Positions 14,922 through 23,745 of a DNA stretch of 51,717 nt are shown piece by piece (position 1 is the stretch's first letter; each line of letters begins with the position of its first letter). Source of the DNA: CAYJBP01 sp964372025 (GTDB lineage: Bacteria > Bacillota > Dehalobacteriia > UBA4068); NCBI GenBank assembly GCA_964372025.1, contig CAYJPF010000005.1, positions 1 through 51,717 on the forward strand, given 5' to 3'. A program made the position numbers and the translations under genes. A model generated the notes under the pieces. The model had not been told where the DNA came from. It did no database searches and was given only the letters and a program-made list of their open reading frames with translations.

Positions 14922-14975
14922 ATAATTCCTCCTTTAAATAATTGGATTATTTACAGCAACAACTATTATCCGGCA

Positions 14976-15004
14976 AAAATACATCAACTAGCTAAAATTG
15001 CCAA
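14976..15004 (-). promoter_or_regulatory. Candidate sigma-A promoter of the YfcC-type transporter
   Basis: Minus strand TTGGCA (15004-14999), 17-bp spacer, TATTTT (14981-14976), about 55 nt upstream of the ATG. Confidence 0.45.
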
Positions 15005-15034
15005 CTTTAGCGAAACGAAAACTATCCGCATCTT

Positions 15035-15072
15035 AAAAAAGCAAGCTGCACCCATGTAGAGGCAGCTTGCTT
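15035..15072 (-). terminator. Terminator of yerC
   Basis: AAGCAAGCTGC and GCAGCTTGCTT form an 11-bp perfect stem around a 12-nt loop (15039-15072), followed on the minus strand by a run of T. It lies 30 bp past the yerC stop. Confidence 0.85.
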
Positions 15073-15101
15073 GCAAACACATATTAACCAATGCCGAAAT
15101 T

Positions 15102-15398
15102 TTAAAGAATGCCTAATTTTTCCAAAACCAGCTTATAACCGTCGGCCCCATAATGCAAGGAGTTTTTAACACGGCTAATTGTGGCAGTAGAAGCGCCGGT
15201 TTTTTCGGATATGGCGGTATATGTTTCGTTAGCAACCAACATTTTGGCTACTTGCAAGCGCTGTGCCAGGGATTTAATCTCGGGTATAGTGGTTAAATCC
15301 TCAAAGAAGCGATAGCATTCATCCTCGCTATCTAATAACAAAATACCTTTAAACAACTCATCAATACTATCATTTTTAAAGCGACTTTCAAAACCCAT
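15102..15398 (-). CDS. yerC: YerC/YecD family TrpR-related DNA-binding protein
   Basis: A 98-residue protein resembling the TrpR-like YerC/YecD family: an alpha-helical start containing DELFKGILLLDSEDECYRFFEDLTT-type residues, IPEIKSLAQRLQVAKML, and a helix-turn-helix YTAISEKTGASTATISRVKN near 60-80. Length and order match the family (about 95-105 aa). It has its own promoter and terminator, so it is a single-gene unit between the ger operon and the transporter. Its regulon is unknown. Confidence 0.88.
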   Translation of the reverse strand: MGFESRFKNDSIDELFKGILLLDSEDECYRFFEDLTTIPEIKSLAQRLQVAKMLVANETYTAISEKTGASTATISRVKNSLHYGADGYKLVLEKLGIL

Positions 15399-15455
15399 AA
15401 TTTTGCCCCCTTTTTTAGTAAAGTTCTACAAATTGTTACATCATATACTATATTA

Positions 15456-15484
15456 ATTATAACATAGTTTTTTATATTTGACAA
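15456..15484 (-). promoter_or_regulatory. Sigma-A promoter of yerC
   Basis: Minus strand TTGTCA (15484-15479), 17-bp spacer and perfect TATAAT (15461-15456). The -35 box overlaps the last codons of the gerAB homologue. Confidence 0.75.
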
Positions 15485-16557
15485 TCACTTTTATAAAATT
15501 TTATTATGCTAATATGAGCGATTAACAACATGGTTATAAAGCAAAGAGCAAACGTAACTAAAACCAGACTATTATTGATATGATTACTAAACTGATGCCA
15601 TAAAAAGGCTAAACCACTTACTAAAGCACTGCCAATAGTTGTAGCATGTTTTTTAAGGCCGGCAGCCAAGCCATTAATTAAGCGCGAGATGATATAAACA
15701 ATCAAAACCGCAGCTAAAATCGCTATACTTTCGATTGATAAAATTGCAATCAGCTCTAAACGAGCAATGCCACGCCCCCATTCAATAATCCGTACCGCCT
15801 CCAAAGTGGGGAAATCGCTAAAAATTAGGGCATCACCAAAAACAGCAGTATTGCGCAAAGCGGCAAATAAAAAATAGCTAATCGGCAATAATATCCCCCC
15901 TAAAAGCACTTTTTTTGATATTGATTGCTGTTGAATATTAGGCAAAATAAATAATACAATTGGGCTTAAAGCAAATAAAAAGACTGCGGCTACCCCACCA
16001 TTAAGCAAAATTTGGCTCGGCTTGGCTGTAATTAATGGCAAGAAGCGAGCAAATTGCATCTCGCTGATTAAAAACAGGCTATCCATTAAGGCAATTAAGC
16101 CAAAAGCCAATATAAATATCAGTAAACCACGCCCCAATACCTCTAAACCCAGGCCGCTAATAAAGCGACTTAAAAACCAAAATAATAGGCAATATACCCC
16201 AAAAGGAGTTTGCGGCATAATCATAATTTGCCAATAACCCAAAGCCGCAAATAAAAAATAAGAGCTGATAATGGCCAAACAAATTATAAAAACCAAAGCA
16301 AATAATCTGCCCCAAGCAGGCCTTAAATAATTACTAAAAATAATTTCCAGGCTTATGCCTTGCGCCTTTTTACTAAGATTTTGATAAATAAAAAATAAAA
16401 TAATAGCTATTAGCGGGCTAAAAAGAAAAGCCAGCCAAATATTATGCCCCAAACTATTACCAACCGCATAAAGGGGGATAATACCTGCTAAACAACTTAA
16501 TGCAATTAATATCAAACCTTGATACGGCGCTAAAACAATTTTTTGCATATTATCCAC
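15472..16557 (-). CDS. gerAB: GerAB-family spore germination permease
   Basis: A 361-residue, about 10-TM protein of the amino acid/polyamine/organocation-like GerAB family, the B subunit of germinant receptors in the inner spore membrane. The N-terminal hydrophobic helices, the SRFISGLGLEVLGRGL segment and EAVRIIEWGRGIARLELIAILSI follow the spore germination permease pattern (relatives have E.......FERIELL in the last position). It is the last gene of the gerAA-gerAC-gerAB operon, 58 nt after the C subunit. The germinant ligand cannot be read from sequence. Confidence 0.87.
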   Translation of the reverse strand: MDNMQKIVLAPYQGLILIALSCLAGIIPLYAVGNSLGHNIWLAFLFSPLIAIILFFIYQNLSKKAQGISLEIIFSNYLRPAWGRLFALVFIICLAIISSYFLFAALGYWQIMIMPQTPFGVYCLLFWFLSRFISGLGLEVLGRGLLIFILAFGLIALMDSLFLISEMQFARFLPLITAKPSQILLNGGVAAVFLFALSPIVLFILPNIQQQSISKKVLLGGILLPISYFLFAALRNTAVFGDALIFSDFPTLEAVRIIEWGRGIARLELIAILSIESIAILAAVLIVYIISRLINGLAAGLKKHATTIGSALVSGLAFLWHQFSNHINNSLVLVTFALCFITMLLIAHISIIKFYKSDCQI

Positions 16558-16615
16558 CTTTACCTACAATATTATCAGCGGATGTTATTGGCATAATAAA
16601 TAACGCCGATAGCAT

Positions 16616-17803
16616 CTAATTACCTTGTCCGCTAAATTCCACTTTAACATCCAAGTTAAAAGTTAATTCCAGATCGCTTAAGGCCTGCGGCCACTGCTCT
16701 TTAATTTGCTGCCAATCCTGATAATGATAACGCCATAAATCGCGCCCCAAAAGCAAAAAGTCGATTTCTAAGTTTTGCGCCTTCTTAAAGGCCTGCAACA
16801 TAATCAGCTCTAATTCCTTAGCGGCCAAATTCTGCAAATATTGCCGTTGTTCAGGCTTAAAATAATCTAAATTCTTTTGCTCTTCATTTAAAATACTTGC
16901 GGCTTGCCCTTGCAAATTTAACTGTATCTTCCCTGTTTGCTGGTCGATTTGCCAATTTTTTTGCAATTGCCAATCATTAATAGCTAAACTAAGCATAATT
17001 TGCTTTTGAGGATCATCCAAAACTAATTCAAAATCATTTACCTGCCCATTTAGCAGCAATGCTCCTAAATTTTCCTTACCCTGCAAATAACCGGCATAAT
17101 TATTATCCTCATCAATAATAGCCATGCCCTTTAAATAATAAGGCGGCTTTTGCTCTTCATCTTGCTGGCCAATATCCGCATCATTTGTAACTAATTGTGG
17201 TTCTTGATATTCGCTTACCATTGGCAAAAGAAGTCCGCAATTCTCCATATTATTATCCTCCATATAACGATGAATACTTACACCGCTAATATTGCCATTG
17301 CTAATATTGGTTTTTTTGCCAATCAAAGTGCGCAGGCCACCGGCTACATAACGCGACAAACCAAGCTGGCCATCAAAAGCATCTTTAGCTGCGCCTTCGC
17401 TGATAAAAATATAAATAAGCGGGCTCATCTCATGATCATTAAAAAAGATATTGATATATTTATCCAAACCTTGGCTAGCAGCCTCGCTGCTGATAATCAA
17501 GCTTTGCATATGCCCCCAATGCAGGTGTTTATCTATGGTTTGGGCTAGATTGCCAATGGCGGCCATAATGGTAGGCCCCTTAGCGCTAAAAATTTTGGCC
17601 GTGGCGGCAGTGGGATTATCGCTAATATCGGCAATCTCCACTGTAAGCAGCATTTGCGCTTCTTGCTCAGCCCCCTCGGGCTCGGCCAAATCTATAGCCA
17701 ATCCCAAAACCAAAGCCATATCCGACAATTGCCTTTGATCCCAGCAAGAGGCCGTAATCGGCAAACTAAAAATTAGCATTAACCATAACATCCTAATTTT
17801 CAT
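16616..17803 (-). CDS. gerAC: GerAC-family germination lipoprotein
   Basis: The C subunit of the germinant receptor: a signal peptide ending in TASC with the lipidated Cys at residue 20, immediately followed by WDQRQLSDMALVLGLAIDL, close to the GerC pattern C-W-[D/N]-x-R-E. Three alpha/beta domains are expected in about 370-400 residues, and 395 fits. I use the ATG at 17803, 6 nt after GGGGG, rather than the GTG one codon earlier. The start overlaps the end of gerAA by 11 nt, indicating translational coupling. Confidence 0.88.
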   Translation of the reverse strand: MKIRMLWLMLIFSLPITASCWDQRQLSDMALVLGLAIDLAEPEGAEQEAQMLLTVEIADISDNPTAATAKIFSAKGPTIMAAIGNLAQTIDKHLHWGHMQSLIISSEAASQGLDKYINIFFNDHEMSPLIYIFISEGAAKDAFDGQLGLSRYVAGGLRTLIGKKTNISNGNISGVSIHRYMEDNNMENCGLLLPMVSEYQEPQLVTNDADIGQQDEEQKPPYYLKGMAIIDEDNNYAGYLQGKENLGALLLNGQVNDFELVLDDPQKQIMLSLAINDWQLQKNWQIDQQTGKIQLNLQGQAASILNEEQKNLDYFKPEQRQYLQNLAAKELELIMLQAFKKAQNLEIDFLLLGRDLWRYHYQDWQQIKEQWPQALSDLELTFNLDVKVEFSGQGN

Positions 17804-19301
17804 CACTATCCCCCTTAAACATTTGCTGGCGCATATCGGGGTTCATCCTCTGACGATTTTTGCTTAAAAAGGTCGGCCTTTTAATCATTTTAAATAGCGG
17901 AAAGCGCACAAAACTATCCTGCAAACCGCTGCCGGCCAAAGGCGCAATAGGGCTAAAATAAGGGATACCAAAAGAGCGCAAACTGCTTAAATACATAATC
18001 AGGGTGATAATGCCAATTAGGATGCCAAACATACCTAAAGCCCAGCCCAGAGCTATGAAGCCTAAGCGCAAAATGGTTACGGCATCAACTAAATTAGCCG
18101 CGATATAAGAGGATATTACCGTAATTGCCAGTACAATTAAAATTGGCGCCGAAATCAAACCCGCACTAACAGCGGCATCTCCCATAATAATTGCCCCCAC
18201 AATGCTCACCGCCTGGCCGGCCGGCCGCGGCAAGCGCACCCCCGCCTCGCGCAGAATTTCATAGGCCAAACTGATTAAAACAATTGATGTGCCGGCCGAA
18301 AATGGCGTATTGGCCTCGGCCGAAAGCATCGAAAACATTAAATTTACCGGAATTAATTGCTGATGATAGCTAGCAACAGCAATATAAGTTCCCGGCAAAA
18401 GCAAGGCGATTATCAGGGCTAAACCCCTGATCAAGCGCACAAAGCTGGCATAGCAAAAGCGTGTATAATAATCCTCGGGGCTTTGCAAACCCTCGATAAA
18501 AAACATCGGTATGGTAAGTGCCACCGGCGAACCGTCGATAATCAACATCAAGCGCCCCTCCAAAATCCGCGAGGCCGCAATATCCGGTTTTTCGGTAATG
18601 CCAATCGTGGGAAAGGCCGAATAAGGGGTATCCTGAATTAATTGCTCGATATAACCGGAATCCAAAATGCCATCGATATCAATTTTTGCCAAGCGCCTTT
18701 TTGCTTCTTTAAGCACACTTTTATTGACAACTCCATCAATATAAATGATTGCCAAATCGGTTTTACTTAGGCGGCCTATGCGCATCGTTTCTACAGTTAG
18801 GCTGGGATGATGAATTTTGCGGCGCATCATCGCAATATTAATACGCATTGTTTCCACAAAACCCTCGCGCGGGCCGCGAATTACAATATCGGTAGAGGGC
18901 TCGTTGATGCCACGCTGCTGCCAGCCCACAGCCTCTACATGCAGGCCAAGGCTATTGCCATCAATAATCAGCACCGTTAATCCTTGCAAAGCACCTTCTA
19001 TTAAAGTGTCCAAATCCGGGCAGGTTTTTAGCGAAGCCGTCGGCAAAATTTGCTCGGCCAACTGCTCAGTCTGATAAAAATCCTTGTCCTTAGCCAGCAT
19101 CAAGGGGCGAAATAGGTCGCGATCTAAAATATCCCTATTTACCAGGCCTTCTAAAAAAAAGGCCAAGGCTCTTTGCCCATTACCCAGGCGAAACTCACGA
19201 TAAATTACATCCAAACCCTCGGCCATTTGGCCCTTAATATAGCTAATATTAGCGTCGATATTAGGCGATAGCTCGCCTTTTTCTAATTTGCGCCAGACCA
19301 T
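17793..19301 (-). CDS. gerAA: GerAA-family spore germination protein
   Basis: The A subunit of the germinant receptor. The N-terminal soluble part (about 1-280) contains VETMRIGRLSKTDLAIIYIDGV and DGILDSGYIEQLIQD. Then come PFPTIG-type and EGRLMLIIDGSP motifs, followed by about five TM segments with the conserved RLPRPAGQAVSIVGAIIMGDAAV stretch. I place the start at the ATG at 19301 because GGAGG (19306-19310) is 4 nt upstream; a longer reading from a TTG at 19358 has no ribosome site. This gives 502 residues, normal for GerAA. It is the first gene of the operon and divergent from spoIIIAA. A forespore (sigma-G) promoter is expected, but I could not place one confidently. Confidence 0.9.
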   Translation of the reverse strand: MVWRKLEKGELSPNIDANISYIKGQMAEGLDVIYREFRLGNGQRALAFFLEGLVNRDILDRDLFRPLMLAKDKDFYQTEQLAEQILPTASLKTCPDLDTLIEGALQGLTVLIIDGNSLGLHVEAVGWQQRGINEPSTDIVIRGPREGFVETMRINIAMMRRKIHHPSLTVETMRIGRLSKTDLAIIYIDGVVNKSVLKEAKRRLAKIDIDGILDSGYIEQLIQDTPYSAFPTIGITEKPDIAASRILEGRLMLIIDGSPVALTIPMFFIEGLQSPEDYYTRFCYASFVRLIRGLALIIALLLPGTYIAVASYHQQLIPVNLMFSMLSAEANTPFSAGTSIVLISLAYEILREAGVRLPRPAGQAVSIVGAIIMGDAAVSAGLISAPILIVLAITVISSYIAANLVDAVTILRLGFIALGWALGMFGILIGIITLIMYLSSLRSFGIPYFSPIAPLAGSGLQDSFVRFPLFKMIKRPTFLSKNRQRMNPDMRQQMFKGDSDEN

Positions 19302-19421
19302 AAAGCCTCCTAAAGCCGTAATAGTATTAGCTTGCCCTAATTTGTGCGGCTTATACAAAAATTAGTTCTAAAGCCTGTCTAAAAATCATAATCATTTATA
19401 TAAGCAAAAAGGAGGCCGCCT

Positions 19422-20387
19422 ATGGACAAAGCATTATCCCAGTTAAACAACTATTTGCCACCTATGATTAAGCAGGCAATTGCCGGGCTTAGCCCCATGC
19501 AGCAGGCCACCCTTGAGGAAATTCGCTTTAATATTAATACGCCCTTACTATTGCGATTTAATCATCAAGAAGCTTTTTTGCAGGCCGAAAATGGCTTAGT
19601 TATCACGGACGAAAAGCCGATAATTTGTGACAACGAAATTATGCGCAGCTTGCTACTATTAATCAGCGATAATTCTTTTTATGCCCTAGACGAAGAATTA
19701 CGTCGCGGCTATATAACCCTGCCCGGCGGCCATCGTGCCGGCCTTTGCGGGCGGGTTATCTTAGAAAACAGCCTGGTAAAAGGGCTTAGAGATATTTCTT
19801 CGGTTAATATTCGGCTGGCTCGCCCTATTTATGGGGCTGCCAAAAAAATCCTACCTTATTTAACAATAGGCCATGATATCGGCAGCACTTTAATCATCGC
19901 CGCCCCTCGTGCCGGCAAAAGTACTTTGCTAAGGGATTTGATTTTTCAGCTTTCCGAGGGCACTTATTTGCCGGCAAAACGGGTTGGCATAGTTGATGAA
20001 CGATCGGAATTGGCCGCATTGCATCGGGGAATACCCCAGCTTAAAGTTGGTATACGCAGTGATATTTTGGATGGCTGCCCCAAGGCCGAGGGGCTGATGA
20101 TGATGATAAGATCGATGTCGCCACAAGTGCTTGCTTGCGATGAAATTGGCCGCCCCGAGGATGCTTTGGCGCTGCGCGAGGCGGCCAATGCCGGCATAAA
20201 AGTGCTGGCCACCGCCCATGGCGAAAGCCTGGAGCAGCTGATGAGTCGCCCGGTTTTAAGCGATTTGCTACAGGCCAAAGATTTTGAGAGATTAGTTTTT
20301 TTATCACGCCGCAAAGGGCCGGGCACTATCGAGGCCATTTATGATGCTGCTTTAAAGCCGCTGCTTAAGGGGGATATTTTATGCTAA
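19422..20387 (+). CDS. spoIIIAA: Stage III sporulation protein AA (ATPase)
   Basis: A 321-residue AAA-type ATPase of the secretion-ATPase superfamily, the cytoplasmic motor of the SpoIIIA-SpoIIQ channel that connects mother cell and forespore. RRGYITLPGGHRAGLCGR and LARPIYGAAKKI precede the P-loop PRAGKSTLLRD. Family members more often have GPP.xGKT, so the P-loop is slightly unusual but retains GKS. IVDERSELAA and the Walker B-like LACDEIGRPEDA follow. GGAGG is 6 nt upstream of the ATG. First gene of an eight-gene operon in canonical order. Confidence 0.95.
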   Translation: MDKALSQLNNYLPPMIKQAIAGLSPMQQATLEEIRFNINTPLLLRFNHQEAFLQAENGLVITDEKPIICDNEIMRSLLLLISDNSFYALDEELRRGYITLPGGHRAGLCGRVILENSLVKGLRDISSVNIRLARPIYGAAKKILPYLTIGHDIGSTLIIAAPRAGKSTLLRDLIFQLSEGTYLPAKRVGIVDERSELAALHRGIPQLKVGIRSDILDGCPKAEGLMMMIRSMSPQVLACDEIGRPEDALALREAANAGIKVLATAHGESLEQLMSRPVLSDLLQAKDFERLVFLSRRKGPGTIEAIYDAALKPLLKGDILC

Positions 20388-20890
20388 AAATCAGCGGAGC
20401 ATTATTAATTGCCATCGCCGCCATTGGTTTTGGCCGCATCTTAACAGCCGGATTATTAAAGCATCGCCTGCTTTTAACCGATATGCAGCAGGGCTTTTTA
20501 TTATTAGAAAAAGAGATTGCTTTTATGCAAAACCCTTTACCTTTGGCCTTAAATTTAGCGGCAAAAGGAGCGGGTAGTGCAGCTGAAATTTTTGCAAATA
20601 CGGCTAAAACATTATCCGAAAACCTAGGCATTAGCGCCGATTATGCCTGGCAGCAGGCCTTAAAGCCGTATCAGGCACAACTTAATGCTGATGAATATGC
20701 CGATTTGCTGGCCTTTGGCCTAAATTTGGGCTTATCGGATAGTAAACATCAATTAAAATGCCTGGAATTAATTCGCTTAAAAATGGCCGCCGCCGAAAAA
20801 AGAGCTATTCAAAAGCATCTTGAGCAGGCCAAAGTATATAAGAGCCTCGCAATTGCCTGTGCCTTGGCGCTGATTTTATTATTAGTTTAA
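20381..20890 (+). CDS. spoIIIAB: Stage III sporulation protein AB
   Basis: A 169-residue protein overlapping the end of spoIIIAA by 7 nt. It has an N-terminal TM helix, a cytoplasmic helical domain with LEKEIAFMQNPLPLAL and FGLNLGLSDSKHQLKCLELIRLKM typical of SpoIIIAB (a GspF-like domain), and a C-terminal TM. Position and length match the family. It is thought to be a membrane platform component of the SpoIIIA complex. Confidence 0.93.
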   Translation: MLKISGALLIAIAAIGFGRILTAGLLKHRLLLTDMQQGFLLLEKEIAFMQNPLPLALNLAAKGAGSAAEIFANTAKTLSENLGISADYAWQQALKPYQAQLNADEYADLLAFGLNLGLSDSKHQLKCLELIRLKMAAAEKRAIQKHLEQAKVYKSLAIACALALILLLV

Positions 20891-20903
20891 AAAGGAGGCC
20901 TTT

Positions 20904-21101
20904 ATGGAAACCGAAATTATTTTTTTTCTCACAGCTTTGGCCATTGCGGTTACCGTTTTACATACATTTTTAAAGCAGGCAGGGCGCGACGAATTTGCCT
21001 ATTTAACCCTAATTGTGGGCCTGGCCATCGCCTTACTGCGGGTTTTGCCGATTATCCGCGAGCTTTTTGCCGGAGTACAGGCCGTTTTCAAACTATATTG
21101 A
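20904..21101 (+). CDS. spoIIIAC: Stage III sporulation protein AC
   Basis: A 65-residue, two-TM protein with ribosome site AAGGAGG. AVTVLHTFLKQAGRDEFAYLTLIVGLAIALL is characteristic of SpoIIIAC/AD (the KQAGR/E.A segment). Its small size and place between AB and AD are canonical. Confidence 0.94.
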   Translation: METEIIFFLTALAIAVTVLHTFLKQAGRDEFAYLTLIVGLAIALLRVLPIIRELFAGVQAVFKLY

Positions 21102-21109
21102 GGTGAAAT

Positions 21110-21508
21110 ATGAGCTCGCTATCAATAATTACTATAGTTGGCCTAGCCATTATCAGCGCTATTTTAAGCCTATTTTTGCAGCAAAGCCGCCTGCCCAGCC
21201 AGGCTTTAATTTTAGTTTTAGCCGCAGGTAGCCTTATATTTATTATGCTTTTGCCTTCCTTAAATGCCCTCATCACCATTTTTAGCGATTTAAGCGCTTT
21301 AACCGGCATACCCGATCAATATTTTGGCATTATCATCAAGGTAATCGGCATTGCATATATTGCCGAATTTGGTGGCCAATTATGTAGGGATTGCGGACAA
21401 GGTAGTTTGGCGGTAAAAATTGAATTTGCTGCCAAAATCATCATCTTACTTTTGGCTACGCCAATTATTTCCGGCATTAGCCAAACTATTTTGGGGCTAT
21501 TATCATGA
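21110..21508 (+). CDS. spoIIIAD: Stage III sporulation protein AD
   Basis: A 132-residue membrane protein; GAGGTG precedes the ATG and overlaps the AC stop region. YFGIIIKVIGIAYIAEFGGQLCRDCGQGSLAVKIEFAAKIIILLLATPI is a strong SpoIIIAD signature (IGIAYIxEFxxxLCRDxGE). Four TM segments are predicted. Confidence 0.95.
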   Translation: MSSLSIITIVGLAIISAILSLFLQQSRLPSQALILVLAAGSLIFIMLLPSLNALITIFSDLSALTGIPDQYFGIIIKVIGIAYIAEFGGQLCRDCGQGSLAVKIEFAAKIIILLLATPIISGISQTILGLLS

Positions 21509-22641
21509 AAAAATGGATTTTGATTTTAATAATTGCAATTTTTATCTTTTGCCCAGCTAAAGCATGGGCTAGCGAGCAATATATCGATACTTCGCAATTA
21601 GATCAAATTTTAGAGGAAATTGACAATCAGCTTCATACTTATTTGGATGGTTTTAGCTTAAGCAATCTTTGGCAGGATTGGCAAAATGGCGAGCTTAATT
21701 TTAATCTTAGCCTACTGGTGCAGGCATTTTGTCGCTTGTTTTTTCAGCAGGTTATGCAATCGGGGGCTTTGCTGGCCCAATTAGTTGGCCTGGCCATGCT
21801 TTCGGTTTTATTAAGCACTTTAAAGGATAGCTTTGCCCAAAGTGATATCAGCCAAATTGGTCGTGCGGTAATTTTTTTATTATTAGCAGCTATTGCCCTT
21901 AATTCCTTTAGCCTGGCCATGGCCAGCGCCCGTGATGCAATTGCCCAGATGAGCGATTTGATATATGCCACTTTACCTTTGCTTTTACCATTATTGATGG
22001 CTTTAGGCGGAATTAGTACAGTTGCTTTTTTGCAGCCGGCTTTATTATTTGCCATCTCGTTGATTATGGATTTGATGCGCAATTTTATTTTTCCGCTGCT
22101 TTATTTTTCGGCCATCTTGCGCATAATTGGGCATATTTCGCCCAAGTTTAACATAGATAAAATAGCAGGCTTGCTTAAGGATGTGGCGCTGGGTATTATG
22201 ACAATTGCCACCACCGTTTTTATAGCTTTTTTAAGCTTATCGGGTATTGCTTCATCATCTTTTGATGGCTTGGCTATTAAAGCGGTTAAGTCGGCCAGTG
22301 GCATATTTATCCCCATTGTCGGACGCTCTTTAGCTGACGCTTTAGATAGTGTTTTAGGTACAGCTTTAATGCTCAAAAATGTTATTGGCCTAATCGGAGC
22401 CCTAGCCATAATCCTAATCTGTGCTTGGCCGGCTATAACCATTTTGGCGCAGGTTATTATTTATCGTTTAGCAGCTGCCATTTTGCAACCCTTGGGCGAA
22501 GAACAGTTATCTAGCGTTTTAAGTGGTCTTAGTCAATCCCTATTATGGCTATTTGCCAGCCTTGCCCTAAGCGGATTATTTTGTTTTTTTGCCATTGCCC
22601 TTTTAATTGGCATGGGCAATTTAACCATGATGATGAGGTGA
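21505..22641 (+). CDS. spoIIIAE: Stage III sporulation protein AE
   Basis: A 378-residue protein overlapping AD by 4 nt (ATGA). An N-terminal signal sequence ends AWA near residue 23, followed by an extracytoplasmic helical segment and about seven TM helices. Features include the region around SALLAQLVGLAMLSVLLSTL and GLAIKAVKSASGIFIPIVGRSLADALDSVLG, the most conserved stretch of the family. It is proposed to form the export-apparatus-like part of the SpoIIIA channel. Confidence 0.95.
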   Translation: MKKWILILIIAIFIFCPAKAWASEQYIDTSQLDQILEEIDNQLHTYLDGFSLSNLWQDWQNGELNFNLSLLVQAFCRLFFQQVMQSGALLAQLVGLAMLSVLLSTLKDSFAQSDISQIGRAVIFLLLAAIALNSFSLAMASARDAIAQMSDLIYATLPLLLPLLMALGGISTVAFLQPALLFAISLIMDLMRNFIFPLLYFSAILRIIGHISPKFNIDKIAGLLKDVALGIMTIATTVFIAFLSLSGIASSSFDGLAIKAVKSASGIFIPIVGRSLADALDSVLGTALMLKNVIGLIGALAIILICAWPAITILAQVIIYRLAAAILQPLGEEQLSSVLSGLSQSLLWLFASLALSGLFCFFAIALLIGMGNLTMMMR

Positions 22642-22644
22642 ATT

Positions 22645-23151
22645 ATGGATAGCATTTTAAGCATTGTCCGCAATATTGCACTTTTAGTACTAATAAGCTC
22701 CTTTTGGGAGGTTTTGGCGCCCGGCGGCAAATTGCGGGGCATGGTGCGCTTAATTATCGGTTTACTTCTGATTTCTTTAATAATTATGCCCTTAAGTAAT
22801 GGCATTGATTTTGATTTTAGCCTGGAAAATTATTATCAAGAAGCAAATTTAGATTTGGATAGCACTTTTGAACAAGGGCAAGCAATTTTGGATGATATTA
22901 ATTCCGACAGCATGCTTATATATGCCCAGGATATCGAACAACAAGCCAGCTCTTTAGTTTTGATGGATACCCAAATTCTAGCAGCTATTGTTAAAGCCGA
23001 TTTGGATGATCAAGGGCAATTGCAAGGGCTTACTATCGAATTGGAGCTAGTTGCTGAGGCTAACCACAATCAAATTATGCAAAAAATTGCCGGCTTAATG
23101 TACAACTTTTTTGGATTAACAGATGCACAATTAAATTTTATAATGAGGTGA
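22645..23151 (+). CDS. spoIIIAF: Stage III sporulation protein AF
   Basis: A 168-residue protein, 3 nt after AE with its ribosome site (ATGAGGTG) over the AE stop. Two N-terminal TM helices, with the conserved LAPGGKLRGMVRLIIGLLLISLIIMPL-type second helix, precede a soluble ring-building-motif-like domain. Family length and position match. Confidence 0.92.
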   Translation: MDSILSIVRNIALLVLISSFWEVLAPGGKLRGMVRLIIGLLLISLIIMPLSNGIDFDFSLENYYQEANLDLDSTFEQGQAILDDINSDSMLIYAQDIEQQASSLVLMDTQILAAIVKADLDDQGQLQGLTIELELVAEANHNQIMQKIAGLMYNFFGLTDAQLNFIMR

Positions 23152-23155
23152 AAGT

Positions 23156-23725
23156 ATGAGCCAAACAGAAACTAAAAATCGCTTTTGGCAGCGCTTAAAT
23201 GCCGCCGATCGCAAACTATTAATTAGGATAATGGCTTTGGCTATTTTGGGGATAACCTTAATGTATGGCTCGGGCTTTTTTAGTAATGAGCAAGCCGATT
23301 TAGCCACAAATAATGCCGCAATAAATAGTGAGCAAGCTGCGGCAAATGATGATATGGAAGCCAAATTATTAAGAATAATCGAGGCAATAGATGGCGTGGG
23401 CAATGTAGAAGTTGCTTTAACTTATAGCCAAAGCAGCAGCTATGAGTATGCTATCAATAGCCAAATCAGCACTAATATCAGCGATGATACCAGCAGTGAT
23501 AATCAAAGCATATCCAATGCCAATCAAAGTGATCAAAGCTTAACTATAGCCGAAATCAATTCGCAACCGATTTTGCTAAAGGAAAATATGCCGCTATTAA
23601 ATGGAGCGGTAATTGTGGCTGCCGGTGCCGAAAATATCCTAATTAGGGAAAAAATTTATTTAGCTACCCAAACTTTAACCGGCCTAACCCTTAATCGTAT
23701 TCAAGTTTTAGCAGCAGAAAATTAA
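23156..23725 (+). CDS. spoIIIAG: Stage III sporulation protein AG
   Basis: A 189-residue protein with one TM near residues 25-45 and an extracytoplasmic domain. LLRIIEAIDGVGNVEVALTYSQSSSYEYA is the SpoIIIAG ring-building motif (I.GVG.V.V.IT). A Ser/Asn/Asp-rich insertion follows, then GAVIVAAGAEN and TLTGLTLNRIQVL. AG forms a large membrane-associated ring in the intermembrane space around the SpoIIIA channel. Confidence 0.93.
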   Translation: MSQTETKNRFWQRLNAADRKLLIRIMALAILGITLMYGSGFFSNEQADLATNNAAINSEQAAANDDMEAKLLRIIEAIDGVGNVEVALTYSQSSSYEYAINSQISTNISDDTSSDNQSISNANQSDQSLTIAEINSQPILLKENMPLLNGAVIVAAGAENILIREKIYLATQTLTGLTLNRIQVLAAEN

Positions 23726-23745
23726 ATTTTTAAGGAGGCAATACA

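Noticed and set aside
19302..19358. Longer gerAA start at TTG 19358
   Set aside because: No ribosome site there; GGAGG directly precedes the ATG at 19301.
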